Assembly (NCBI GenBank): GCA_001953115.1
Contig: LSSL01002841.1
Location: 1-17,630, forward strand
Direction of reading: 5' to 3'
Source of the DNA: Smittium mucronatum
Lineage: Eukaryota; Kickxellomycota; Harpellomycetes; Harpellales; Legeriomycetaceae
Length of the DNA: 17,630 nt
The notes beneath the pieces are model-generated. The model worked only from the letters and a program-made list of their open reading frames with translations. It was not told where the DNA came from and made no database searches. How positions within the stretch are numbered: position 1 is the stretch's first letter; every line of letters starts with the position of its first letter. This document shows, in pieces, positions 1-7,467 of the stretch. The position numbers and the translations under genes were made by a program.

Positions 1-153
1 CTTTTCCAGTAGGTACGCAGCCAGTAGTCCGGCAGAGGAGATTATTGTAGTTAGGATAATAGTCTTTTCTATACGACTTTTTTTTTTTTTCGTATTTTTT
101 AGTATATTTTTTAATGACGTTATCTTACAATAAAATTCTGTAATACAAAAAAA
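1..153 (+). mobile_element. 3' end of a poly(A)-tailed retroelement, copy 1
   Basis: This stretch matches 11682-11837 in the same orientation. The longest identical block I can see is 28 bp (42-69 against 11723-11750). The match continues with small differences through a T-rich tract and a second block around 97-113. Both copies contain AATAAA (129-134 here) and end in a short A run (147-153 here) about 12 nt later. Beyond the A run the two copies have nothing in common. An AATAAA followed by poly(A) at the point where similarity ends is how the 3' end of a reverse-transcribed element (LINE, or a SINE sharing a LINE tail) looks. The 5' part lies outside the window, so the coding content and family cannot be read here. 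A shared gene 3' UTR is a less likely alternative. Confidence 0.6.
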
Positions 154-977
154 GACTACCACCTTTTCTACAGCCATTCTAAGAGGTACGAGCATTTTGG
201 TATAAATTCTCGGATAAAACCGAGTAAATAATAATAATGTAAAAATCATACGATTTAAAGATTAATATTATTTTGAATTTATGTGGAATTTAAATTATTT
301 TATATCTTTCTCCTCCGTTAAAGAGGAGCTAATAAATAATTATAAAAATGGCACTTTTTTAGAATTAGATTTAAAAATAAAATAACGAAATAGGTGTTGA
401 GTAAATAAAGATGAAATGCGATTTGGTTTAATGTTTATGAATAAATACAGTGATATATTTTTAGTCTATTATTTTGCTTTGGATCTGTAAATTTAACGAT
501 TGATTTTTTTAAATCAAAGGTCTGAATTACTCAGGCAACCAAAAAAAACTATTTTAAAAAAAGTATAAATACCAATAGTTTTAAAATGACCAATATTGAT
601 CAGCTTGATGGTTACTTTTTTTCTGGATTAGTAACACATAAGAACTAAATTTTTATTCAAGATTGATGAAACAATAGACGGAAATAACTTCTCTAGCCAA
701 TATAGATCTGGGAAAAAATAGTGGAATTTGGTGTATCTAGAAAATAGCCTATATTTTATGAGGAATGGAAGTATTCAGTTGATTAAATAATCCATAAACT
801 CTTCACTTTTGATTTTTTTTTTCTAATGAATATGCAAATCTAATACATATTAGAGAGTCACAACTAATCACTTAGTTTTTAAAAAGTATGGATTTAAGAG
901 CCCAATAGAATTCATAAATCAGCTATACTAACTTTTTTATTAAATTGTCCACCGTTATTTAATAAAGAAAAGTGGGG

Positions 978-1463
978 TTAAGTTGTATGAATAAAAGCAT
1001 GTTTTTTTTGGGTACGGCGATATAATAGTCTTGAGTTTGAATTGGTTAGGGTAAAACGGATTTTATAATTATTTATGGTAGGATGTTGATGATTATAGTC
1101 CGATTCCATAGAGTTAACCACAGCTACTATAACTTTTTCTTCCAGTGCAAATTTATTTAGTGGGGATGAATTTAGCATAAAATTTTAGTTCTCGGCATTA
1201 GTGTATATAAACTCCACCTTGATCTACAGTTGGTCGAATTAATCCTGCATAAATGGGATGATTTATTCTTTTTGGTCCCGAACCAGATATTGCTTCTAAT
1301 TCGTTAGATCCAACTACCTAATGTTTTTATCTTTAGATAGATTGGCTAGTAAATTCTTGAGAACTTTCTCTTTAGTATTTCTATTGATTAACAGTTTCAG
1401 GTGAAAATAAAAACTATTGGTTAAAAAAATAGCACTATTTTTGATGCTGTATTGAAAAAGCAT
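978..1463 (-). pseudogene. Frame-shifted coding relic, family unknown
   Basis: Three open frames follow one another on the minus strand, each in a different frame and end-to-end or nearly so: 1463-1314 (49 residues from an ATG, containing KEKVLKNLLANLSKDK), 1317-1198 (39 residues, containing GSGPKRINHPIYAGLIRP) and 1178-978 (66 residues from an ATG, containing NKFALEEKVIVAVVNS). Their mixed amino-acid composition (Gly, Pro, Arg, Asp, charged helices) is unlike translations of random AT-rich DNA. The simplest reading is one old reading frame broken by small insertions or deletions. No domain is recognisable. A retroelement origin is possible given the element at position 1, but is not shown. 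Confidence 0.3.
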
Positions 1464-1719
1464 AAATTATTTAGTAATAGGGAAAGTTTACGAATAGCCA
1501 CAAGTTGGAAGAAAACATTCATGCTGAAATTTTTTCAACAGCCCCGAAAGATTATATGAAAAGATTCCATTTGTAGCTAAAAACGTGCTAGCAATAGACA
1601 ACTAAAAAGCATATTTCGATTTAACTTTTCTTTAGTCCCAAAATTAAACTAAATAAAGTCGTAAAGGCACTTTTTCTGGCTATGATTGTTTACTATTTTT
1701 TATTGTATTGCATAAATGA

Positions 1720-1881
1720 GGGCACGTTGTTTCCGCGAGGAGTAAATATGATTTTGTTTACTTTAATGCAAATTTAAGCCCTGATCAAACTTATTTGCTT
1801 GGAAAAGATATTTTATTCCGCCTAAAATCAGAGTTGATATCAGATTTTGCGGCTAATGTAGCTATATCGCAAACAGTCTAA
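1720..1881 (+). pseudogene. Coding-like fragment, possibly retroelement-derived
   Basis: The plus frame is open for 53 residues between a TGA at 1717-1719 and a TAA at 1879-1881, with no ATG at its start. It contains YFNANLSPDQTYLLGKD followed by a short basic/acidic helix (RLKSEL). The order aromatic, Asn, Leu-Ser/Thr, Gln, leucine helix is reminiscent of a short helical segment found in some retroelement ORF1-like proteins. This is a resemblance in pattern only, from memory. Both flanks of the frame are interrupted by stops, so it is a remnant at best. Confidence 0.25.
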
Positions 1882-2335
1882 TGTTTATACTAATTTTTTT
1901 TGCCAAAAAATGCTATCTCCATATTTTAAAGAGTGGCTTCTGTTTAAGGCTTTGTTATCGTATGTACAGATAACTCAAAATCCCCCAATTTTTTCTACTT
2001 TGAAAACAAGTGTATAGTAAATGTTTGGTTATTTAAATTTTCTGTATAAATACGGATACGAACAACAGCTATTCGTATTTCATTAAAAAAATCTAATCGT
2101 TTTAGTATATTCTATTTATAAAAACAAACCTCTAATATTTTTTGATATTTAAAATAATTGTAATATAATCGAGACCTTTAATTCTTTATAATAATTTTAA
2201 CCTTTTTTAATTTTTTTCAAACCTAGTGTTATTCTATAATCTAAAGCTTCTTATTAAAACCAATTCTGATTTGACATCCTAGCGGTCGTCTAAAATCTTC
2301 TATTTGATTACTTTTTTTCACCTTCTTTACCAAAG

Positions 2336-3853
2336 ATGCTTTTTAATATTAATACTTCCTTCTATTTCTTGGTTGCTATTTCAAGTTTTGGATCTGTTAA
2401 ATGTATTCAAACAACAACCAGTGGCCAATCTTCCATGACTAAAACTTTGTCAAGTGCGCCAAGTTCCCACACCCTCTCCCCACTTTCAAATATTCAGCAT
2501 TTAAGAACAAAACTTATTAGCAGCCCACTACCTACCAACTTCCATGGTATCAAAGAGAGTACTCATTTTCCCTCCAAAGCGAGTGCACATTTTTCCTCTA
2601 AAGTGAGTGCACATTTTCCCTCCAAAATGAGTGCACATTTTTCCTCTAAAGCGAGTGCAAATTTTCCCTCCAAAGTGAGTGCACATTTTTCCTCCAAAGG
2701 AGGTGAATTTTCCCGAACTGTTAGCCACAAGATTAATAGCTACAGTAGAAGCTACACAAGAAAGTATGTATCTAGTCCTATCTTCTCAAATCATAGTGGT
2801 AAAAACCAAAACTTTGCAAGCAAAACCAGAATGTCAAGATCATTTTCAGATAGAAACCCAAGTATTACGAGATATAGTAGAAAAGAAACAAACAGAACTC
2901 AAACCTATTCTAAAGATGAGTATTATTTCATAGATGAAGATATTGAAGATCAAGACAATTCTAGGGACAACCGATACAAAAAAACAGCGAGTTATGATGA
3001 TGGTAGTGATGACGATGATAATGACGATGATGGTGGTGATGATAGTGGTGACGATGGTGGTGATGATGGTGGTGATGATGATGATTCAGATCAGATCATT
3101 GAAGAGTATGCCAGAAACCATGTTAGTGTTCTCTTAAGTGAGCCCCAAGAGGAAAAGGAAAATCTGGACAATAATATTTTGAACAATGATTTGGATAAAA
3201 ATGCTCAACAAGATATATTCAAAGATAACAGCCAATTGGAAATGCACGGATATAAGAAAAATAAAATTAACTCTAGTGATAAAAGATTTTACAATGAAAA
3301 TGTTATAATGGATTCGGATTCCAGCAATCAAGATTTAAATCAGAACAGGGAATTACAAGAGCAAGATGTGGTTGAAATGTACCAAAACGGGGACAATGGA
3401 TCGAAAAGTAGTTCTATGGGAGCTGGTTCATCTAATATAGACTCTTCTTTTCCTTCATTTCCCCCTCCTATCATTCCAAATGACGGAAGTTTAAGTTTGT
3501 CAACTGAATCTTCATCTTCTAGACCAACTGATGGAAGTGGAGGTTTAGGCGCTGAGTCTTCATCATCTACACCAACTGTCGGAAGTTGGAGTTTAGGTAC
3601 TGGATCTTTATCATCTACATCAACTGGTGGAAGTGGAAGTTTAGGTACTGGATCTTCATCATCTACACCTACTGAAGGAAGCGAAATAAACAGGGGTTTG
3701 GTATCAGATTCTGGTAATAACGTGATCATAGTCACGGTGTGGAATACAATAACCGTCCAAGTTTCAGAAACTCAATACATGACAACACAGACGGTGACGG
3801 ATGTTCAGCAGACTGTATTTACTACTATATTAAGCTCGGCAGTAGCGTTTTAG
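2336..3853 (+). CDS. Secreted low-complexity repeat protein, function unknown
   Basis: A single-exon ORF of 505 residues that I do not recognise as a named family. Residues 1 to about 23 form a typical secretion signal (hydrophobic FYFLVAISSFGS core ending near Cys23). The mature chain is modular: six 8-residue repeats of the form xSAHF(S/P)SK at 74-121; a basic Ser/Arg/Tyr-rich stretch at about 125-190; an acidic DEDIEDQD region followed by an almost pure Asp/Gly run at 221-252; an Asn/Gln/Lys-rich charged middle; four 16-residue Gly/Ser/Thr repeats at 384-447; and a Thr/Val-rich C terminus (TVWNTITVQV, then TTQTVTDVQQTV). There is no transmembrane helix after the signal, no obvious GPI tail, and few cysteines. 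The Ser/Thr tracts would suit O-mannosylation. A cell-wall, spore-coat or secreted adhesive role is inference. The ATG at 2336 is chosen because the signal peptide begins there and a pyrimidine-rich leader precedes it. AATAAA lies 34 nt after the stop. Confidence 0.8.
   Translation: MLFNINTSFYFLVAISSFGSVKCIQTTTSGQSSMTKTLSSAPSSHTLSPLSNIQHLRTKLISSPLPTNFHGIKESTHFPSKASAHFSSKVSAHFPSKMSAHFSSKASANFPSKVSAHFSSKGGEFSRTVSHKINSYSRSYTRKYVSSPIFSNHSGKNQNFASKTRMSRSFSDRNPSITRYSRKETNRTQTYSKDEYYFIDEDIEDQDNSRDNRYKKTASYDDGSDDDDNDDDGGDDSGDDGGDDGGDDDDSDQIIEEYARNHVSVLLSEPQEEKENLDNNILNNDLDKNAQQDIFKDNSQLEMHGYKKNKINSSDKRFYNENVIMDSDSSNQDLNQNRELQEQDVVEMYQNGDNGSKSSSMGAGSSNIDSSFPSFPPPIIPNDGSLSLSTESSSSRPTDGSGGLGAESSSSTPTVGSWSLGTGSLSSTSTGGSGSLGTGSSSSTPTEGSEINRGLVSDSGNNVIIVTVWNTITVQVSETQYMTTQTVTDVQQTVFTTILSSAVAF
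2555..2698 (+). repeat. Six 24-bp coding repeats (xSAHF[S/P]SK)
   Basis: Six tandem 24-bp units begin at 2555, 2579, 2603, 2627, 2651 and 2675. Units alternate between a Pro version (TTTTCCCTCCAAA ending) and a Ser version (mostly TTTTTCCTCTAAA), so the array is really three 48-bp dimers. The last unit mixes the two types. A seventh, degenerate unit may follow (GGEFSRTV). The tract gives a run of Ser, His, Phe and Lys and is a candidate length-variable region. Confidence 0.9.
2996..3091 (+). repeat. GAT/GGT triplet tract coding Asp/Gly
   Basis: Residues 221-252 of the secreted protein are almost entirely Asp and Gly with a few Ser and one Asn, encoded mainly by GAT, GAC and GGT triplets. The tract is strongly acidic, in contrast to the basic block before it. 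Triplet slippage is the likely origin. Calcium or cation binding is possible but not shown. Confidence 0.85.
3485..3676 (+). repeat. Four 48-bp coding repeats (GSxxLxxxSxSSxxTx)
   Basis: Four 16-residue units start at 3485, 3533, 3581 and 3629, each beginning Gly-Ser and carrying a Leu at the fifth position and a Ser/Thr cluster ending in Pro-Thr or Ser-Thr. Units are imperfect (for example Trp for Gly or Leu in unit 3). A partial fifth start (Gly-Ser) follows at 3677. The period is 48 bp, equal to the dimer period of the array at 2555-2698. Confidence 0.9.
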
Positions 3854-3886
3854 AACAATGGTTTATATAATTGAATTTTTATTAAT

Positions 3887-3892
3887 AATAAA
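3887..3892 (+). terminator. Polyadenylation signal of the secreted-protein gene
   Basis: AATAAA lies 34 nt downstream of the TAG stop at 3851-3853, the expected distance for a fungal 3' end signal. In such AT-rich DNA the hexamer also occurs by chance. Confidence 0.45.
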
Positions 3893-4446
3893 ATTAGCTT
3901 AAAATTTCCTAACTCAAATAGTTAAAATGATATAAATAATTTCAAATTGAAAAAAGTAGAAGGGTGTTTTCTTGATACTAAATAATCGAAGCGTATTTCG
4001 TTAAAGCTTCATACCACTAAAAAAAATTACTTTATTTAAATGGGGTGGTATATTAAGATAGGATAGAAATTATATGGCAAATCGCTTCATTTTCTTCAAC
4101 AAGAGTGAGTATTGAAAACGTGAAATCCTAAAAACATTGAGAAAAAAAAAGAAAAAATTAGGACATTCTTGGAATTCAGTGAAATAACCTTTTTTAAAAA
4201 ATGATGGAAATGATATCTTTGTAATCTTAAATATTTCCATGTGATACAAATGGATATGGGTACCTAGTAATATCGCTGGAATAAAATCTAATCTAAAGAG
4301 TTGGGAACCTTTTGAAATTTCGGGGATTAATGGGGAATTTAAGAAGAAAGTTGTTTCCTGTCAAAAAATACTTGCGTATTTCAACTAGATCATTATTTTA
4401 ATGTAAATGCGTTGAAACTTGGAGATTTTTTTGCAAACTATGAGTA

Positions 4447-4510
4447 TTTTTATTACGGAATTTCTGCAAATTAAAGTGATTTTATTACGGAACTTGTGCA
4501 AATTTGGAGT
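4447..4510 (+). repeat. Two tandem units of about 32 bp
   Basis: The motif TATTACGGAA followed by a Y-rich spacer and TGCAAATT occurs at 4451 and again at 4483, a period of 32 bp with a few mismatches. A weaker third relative (TTTTTTGCAAACTATGAG) may sit just upstream at about 4428. Confidence 0.7.
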
Positions 4511-4589
4511 TACAGATCATTTCAAATTCTGAAAAGGGATAAAAGCTGTCAAGAAAAATACTCTGGGCCAATATATGTTTTATGGAATG

Positions 4590-4665
4590 ATTTGCCCAAC
4601 ATGTCCCCCCTATCCATTTCAGCTGCAATTTGCATAACATATCCCCCCTATCCATTATAGCTTGA
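4590..4665 (+). repeat. Two tandem 38-bp units with C6 tracts
   Basis: 4590-4624 and 4628-4662 align with a period of 38 bp. Each contains ATTTGC, then AACAT, a run of six C residues, TATCCATT and AGCT. The C runs stand out against the AT-rich surroundings. Whether this is a protein-binding site or a simple duplication cannot be told. Confidence 0.8.
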
Positions 4666-4831
4666 GTTGGATATAGATGGTAATAATGCTGTATTTATTA
4701 TTCGGGAAATTACATTTGGGAACTGCATTTTTTGTAACTTTAAAATCAGCAAGTTGTCAATAAAATTCCGTGGTAAAAAAAAGTTTAAAGATTATAATTT
4801 TGCCGTTTTAGTCGTAGCCAGAAGCCATTAC

Positions 4832-5044
4832 TTATTTGGTCAAATGATAGCATGTTTTGGAAAACGATGTTGTCGCTTTTTCGGGAGAGAAGAGCACTCC
4901 AACATCAGCCTTTGCCAGCACTTTGTTTTGCAAATGTGTCACTGAGGTCACATTGCAACTCTTTGGGCAATCAAAAGTTGAACTAACCAAGTCACCATTA
5001 TTGCTATTGGCAGCATATGGCCAATTAGTTGATATATTTTGTGA
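4832..5044 (-). pseudogene. Open coding-like fragment, unknown
   Basis: The minus frame is open for 70 residues between two consecutive stops just upstream (TAA and TGA at 5050-5045) and a TAA at 4834-4832. It has no ATG near its start. The translation includes FDCPKSCNVTSVTHLQNKVL and AKADVGVLFSPEKATTSF, with three Cys and mixed polarity, which looks more like protein than chance. The complementary plus frame is also open in register, so the strand is uncertain. No family is recognised. Confidence 0.25.
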
Positions 5045-5347
5045 TCATTAGCAAGCTTCACCGGCTTAGCCCTTTCCGGGCTCAACAAATACACCGAGTT
5101 TTTTATTCACAAAACCCACATGTAGCTAAATTAAACTTATTTTAAAGATATATTTGCATTAGGAAATATGTTTGTTTATATATAAACTGAGTGCCGTTTT
5201 TGTACAACTGGCAATGGAAGAGGATATATGGAAATGTGCTGGTTGTGTTGTTAGACAGGTGCTTTGAGCAAGTGGTGGCATGTAACTGTTTATGGTGAGG
5301 CTCCAAGAGCGGGGCTGGCTGTCTGGTAATGGTTTATTCATTGCAGA

Positions 5348-5659
5348 ATGGTGACTAATTATGTCTTGGCACTTGATGAGTCTTCAAGATCTGCCCTTAT
5401 CTCTTTATACTTTTGTTCCCGAAACTTTATTCCTGGACATTTTGCAGCCCACTTGAATCGTAAAAATCTCATTGTATCTCCAATGCCATTTGCTGTATAC
5501 AGCGACATTAATAATAACGCCCTTGTAATTAGTCACCAATTATGCGTTTTATTCGACTTGTGGATTTTCTTCCATTTCCTTTGCAGATCCAATCAGAAAA
5601 AACGGCATTGTTATCCAATAGATGCAGGGTTTTTGTTCATGAGGAGATACACCGAATAG
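5348..5659 (+). CDS. Doubtful 103-residue ORF
   Basis: An ATG-started frame of 103 residues with a hydrophobic stretch near residues 58-80 (ALVISHQLCVLFDLWIFFHF) and a basic C terminus. No family is recognised. It overlaps a competing minus-strand frame at 5359-5532. Its ATG is directly preceded by TTGCAGA, which resembles a 3' splice site. It ends about 230 bp before the chorismate synthase start. It may be chance or part of a broken gene. Confidence 0.18.
   Translation: MVTNYVLALDESSRSALISLYFCSRNFIPGHFAAHLNRKNLIVSPMPFAVYSDINNNALVISHQLCVLFDLWIFFHFLCRSNQKKRHCYPIDAGFLFMRRYTE
5359..5532 (-). pseudogene. Coding-like minus-strand fragment, unknown
   Basis: Open for 57 residues after a TGA at 5535-5533; 49 of these follow an ATG at 5508-5506. 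The translation includes GDTMRFLRFKWAAKCPGIKF followed by a charged helix (REQKYKEIRADLEDSSS). Composition is protein-like, rich in Lys, Arg, Glu and Asp, with no recognised domain. It may belong to the same decayed gene as the piece at 4832-5044. Confidence 0.22.
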
Positions 5660-5780
5660 CAGCTCTGCTTGACAAGACGAGCCTGTGGATCAGTTGCTAA
5701 TGTCCATTTCCAGCTCTCTGTAAACTAATTGGCGTATGCCACTTTTGATCCCTGAACTATTTTTGCTGATCTAATTGATC

Positions 5781-5788
5781 TATAAAAA
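5781..5788 (+). promoter_or_regulatory. Possible TATA box for chorismate synthase
   Basis: TATAAAAA lies 108 nt upstream of the chosen start codon, in a sensible position for a fungal core promoter. No Gcn4-type TGACTCA site is obvious nearby. Confidence 0.4.
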
Positions 5789-5888
5789 GTATCGTAATAT
5801 CAGCAACACCATTTCTTTATCCCTTCTGTTTAGCCAGTTTTTTAGAAACTATTATATCCACTTTAAATTTGAGAACTCATCCAAGAAT

Positions 5889-7280
5889 ATGAGCACTTTT
5901 GGACAGGCATACAGAGTAACCACTTTTGGCGAATCCCACTGTAAAGCCGTTGGCTGCATAGTCGATGGTTGTCCTCCTGGTTTAGAGCTCACTGAGAGTG
6001 ATATTCAGGTTCAATTAGATCGTCGCAGACCCGGTCAAAGCAACATAACTACCCCTGTAACAAATTTCCCCCTTAATTACCCCAATTCGTTAAAATTTGT
6101 TTCTGTTACTTATTTTTTTTTAAACCGCGCCCCCTTTTTTTTTTATACTTTTTGCTTGATTAGAGATCCGAAAGCGATAAAGTTACTATTCAATCTGGTA
6201 CCGAATTTGGCTATACTTTAGGCACCCCAATATCTTTAATGGTTCCAAACAAGGATCAAAAACCCCACGATTATACTGAAACTGATTTTTACCCTCGACC
6301 TTCTCATGCCGACTGGACTTACCTGAAAAAGTATGGTGTCAAGGCCTCTTCCGGTGGTGGGAGATCAAGTGCTCGTGAAACTATCGGTCGCGTCGCTGCT
6401 GGTGCAATTGCCGAAAAATATCTTTCCCTCACCCATAACGTTGAAATCGTTGCCTTTGTCAGCAGTGTTGGAAAAGTCAAATTGGACTGTCTCGGCAGTA
6501 TCACTGATGAGACAAAGAACAAAGAGTTCTTTGACTTGATCCAAAACGTTACTAGAACCAAAGTTGATTCCTCCATCACCAGATGTCCCGTTCCTGCCAC
6601 TGCCAAACTTATCAACGACGAGATCTTAAGACGCAAGGAAGAAAACAACTCTATTGGTGGCACTGTCACCTGTGTAATCAGAAACACTCCTATTGGGTTA
6701 GGTGAGCCCAGTTTTGACAAACTCGAAGCCAAACTTGCTCACGCTATGTTATCCATCCCCGCCACCAAGGGTTTCGAGATTGGTTCTGGTTTCTTGGGCA
6801 CCCAACTCACTGGTCTTGAACATAACGACGCCTTTGTTTCTGACGGCCACGGTGGCTTAAAAACTGTTACCAACCGCTCTGGTGGTATTCAGGGTGGTAT
6901 CTCTAATGGTGAAAACATTTACTTCACTGTTGCCTTCAAGCCTGCTGCTACTATTTCCCACACCCAAGAGACTTCCAGATACGATGGTTCTCCCGGAGTC
7001 CTCGAAACCCGTGGTCGCCATGATCCCTGTGTAGTTGCCCGTGCTGTTCCAATTGTTGAGTCTATGGCTGCTCTTGTTATCATGGAGTAAGTTTTCCTTT
7101 TTTTTTTAAAAAAATTTTTTAATCTACTTTTTGGTGGATTCTAGTCGAGTTATAAACGATTGTGCTGATTTAATTTCTTTTATTTTTTATAGTGCATTGG
7201 TAATCCAGAATGGCCGAGAAGCTACTTATTCCAAACTCCCCCCAATCCCTAAAAACCTTAAAGGCATTAAACCTTTGTAA
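5889..7280 (+). CDS. ARO2: Chorismate synthase, three exons
   Basis: Makes chorismate from 5-enolpyruvylshikimate 3-phosphate, the last shikimate-pathway step, in the cytosol. It needs reduced FMN; fungal enzymes are known to reduce FMN themselves with NADPH. Exons 5889-6056, 6164-7086 and 7193-7280 give 392 residues, close to yeast Aro2 (376). The ATG at 5889 opens with [18 protein letters not shown], the canonical N terminus; the frame stays open upstream to 5775 but that part shows no conservation. Family signatures are present: [10 protein letters not shown] (14-23, His17), [10 protein letters not shown] (His104), [10 protein letters not shown] (120-129), [13 protein letters not shown] (293-305) and [16 protein letters not shown] (340 on). 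The conserved His, Arg and Asp residues of the active site appear intact. Splicing is supported because joining restores ITTP-RSESDKV and IM-D-ALVIQN. Codons are richer in C and G than in neighbouring genes, suggesting high expression. The 3' neighbour converges on it. Confidence 0.97.
6057..6163 (+). other. Chorismate synthase intron 1
   Basis: 107 bp, phase 0, donor GTAACA, acceptor TTGATTAG, with T-rich tracts interrupted by a C5 run. The donor is atypical (GTAAGT or GTATGT would be usual). The intron has no in-frame stop, but its length is not a multiple of three, so retention shifts the frame to a stop at 6219-6221. Removal restores the conserved order ITTP then [16 protein letters not shown], which fixes both ends. 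Confidence 0.9.
7087..7192 (+). other. Chorismate synthase intron 2
   Basis: 106 bp, donor GTAAGT, acceptor TTTTATAG, possible branch site CTGAT near 7165. It splits the Asp364 codon (GA/T). Without splicing the frame stops at once (GAG TAA). With splicing the protein gains a 28-residue C terminus ([20 protein letters not shown] and 8 more) ending at the TAA at 7278-7280. Confidence 0.92.
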
Positions 7281-7467
7281 TCATTTTATAAAAAACGCTT
7301 TTTAAAGTAAAAAAAAAAAAAAAGACTATTGCTCTGACTTTTTATTTTCTATCCATTTTTATGATGATAATAAATTACATTTGTACTCGCATAAAAAGAA
7401 AAGATATCAACTTTTTTTAAAAAAAATTCTAATAATTTAACTTAAAAAACAGGATTTATAAAATATC
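7281..7467. terminator. Shared 3' region between convergent genes
   Basis: Only 187 bp separate the two stop codons. AATAAA for the plus-strand gene is at 7369-7374, 89 nt after its stop. AATAAA for the minus-strand gene reads at 7346-7341, about 120 nt after its stop. If both are used, the two transcripts overlap by a few tens of bases at their 3' ends. An A14 run lies at about 7311-7324. Confidence 0.5.

Larger units (their letters stand above)
154..2335. other. Gene-poor AT-rich spacer with decayed coding relics
   Basis: No intact gene is visible in this 2.2 kb. It has many homopolymer A and T runs and a small perfect hairpin (6-bp stem 310-315 with 323-328, 7-nt loop). Coding-like but frame-shifted pieces occur at 978-1463 on the minus strand and at 1720-1881 on the plus strand, listed separately. 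The last 100 bases before 2336 are pyrimidine-rich, as expected upstream of a fungal start codon. The rest shows nothing I can name. Confidence 0.6.
3854..4666. other. Spacer with two short tandem duplications
   Basis: No gene is visible. The stretch contains A/T homopolymers, several AATAAA-like motifs near its start, and two local duplications at about 4447-4510 and 4590-4665, listed separately. Confidence 0.6.
4667..5760. other. Less AT-rich stretch with open frames on both strands, unassigned
   Basis: From about 4800 the G+C content rises above that of the flanking spacers, and no single frame stays open for long. Coding-like pieces can be read on the minus strand (5532-5359 and 5044-4832) and one 103-residue frame on the plus strand (5348-5659). 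A perfect 4-bp stem GCCC-TTTCC-GGGC lies at about 5069-5081. This could be a decayed gene or transposon, or an intron-rich gene I cannot assemble. I see no recognisable domain. Confidence 0.4.

Noticed and set aside
3340..3735. 131-residue minus-strand ORF
   Set aside because: It is the antisense shadow of the Gly/Ser repeats of the secreted protein; the repetitive codons keep the other strand open.
5775..5888. N-terminal extension of chorismate synthase, as a possible mitochondrial presequence
   Set aside because: The frame is open, but the extension begins at a non-ATG codon overlapping a TATA-like motif, and the canonical MSTFG start is at 5889. Chorismate synthase in fungi is cytosolic.
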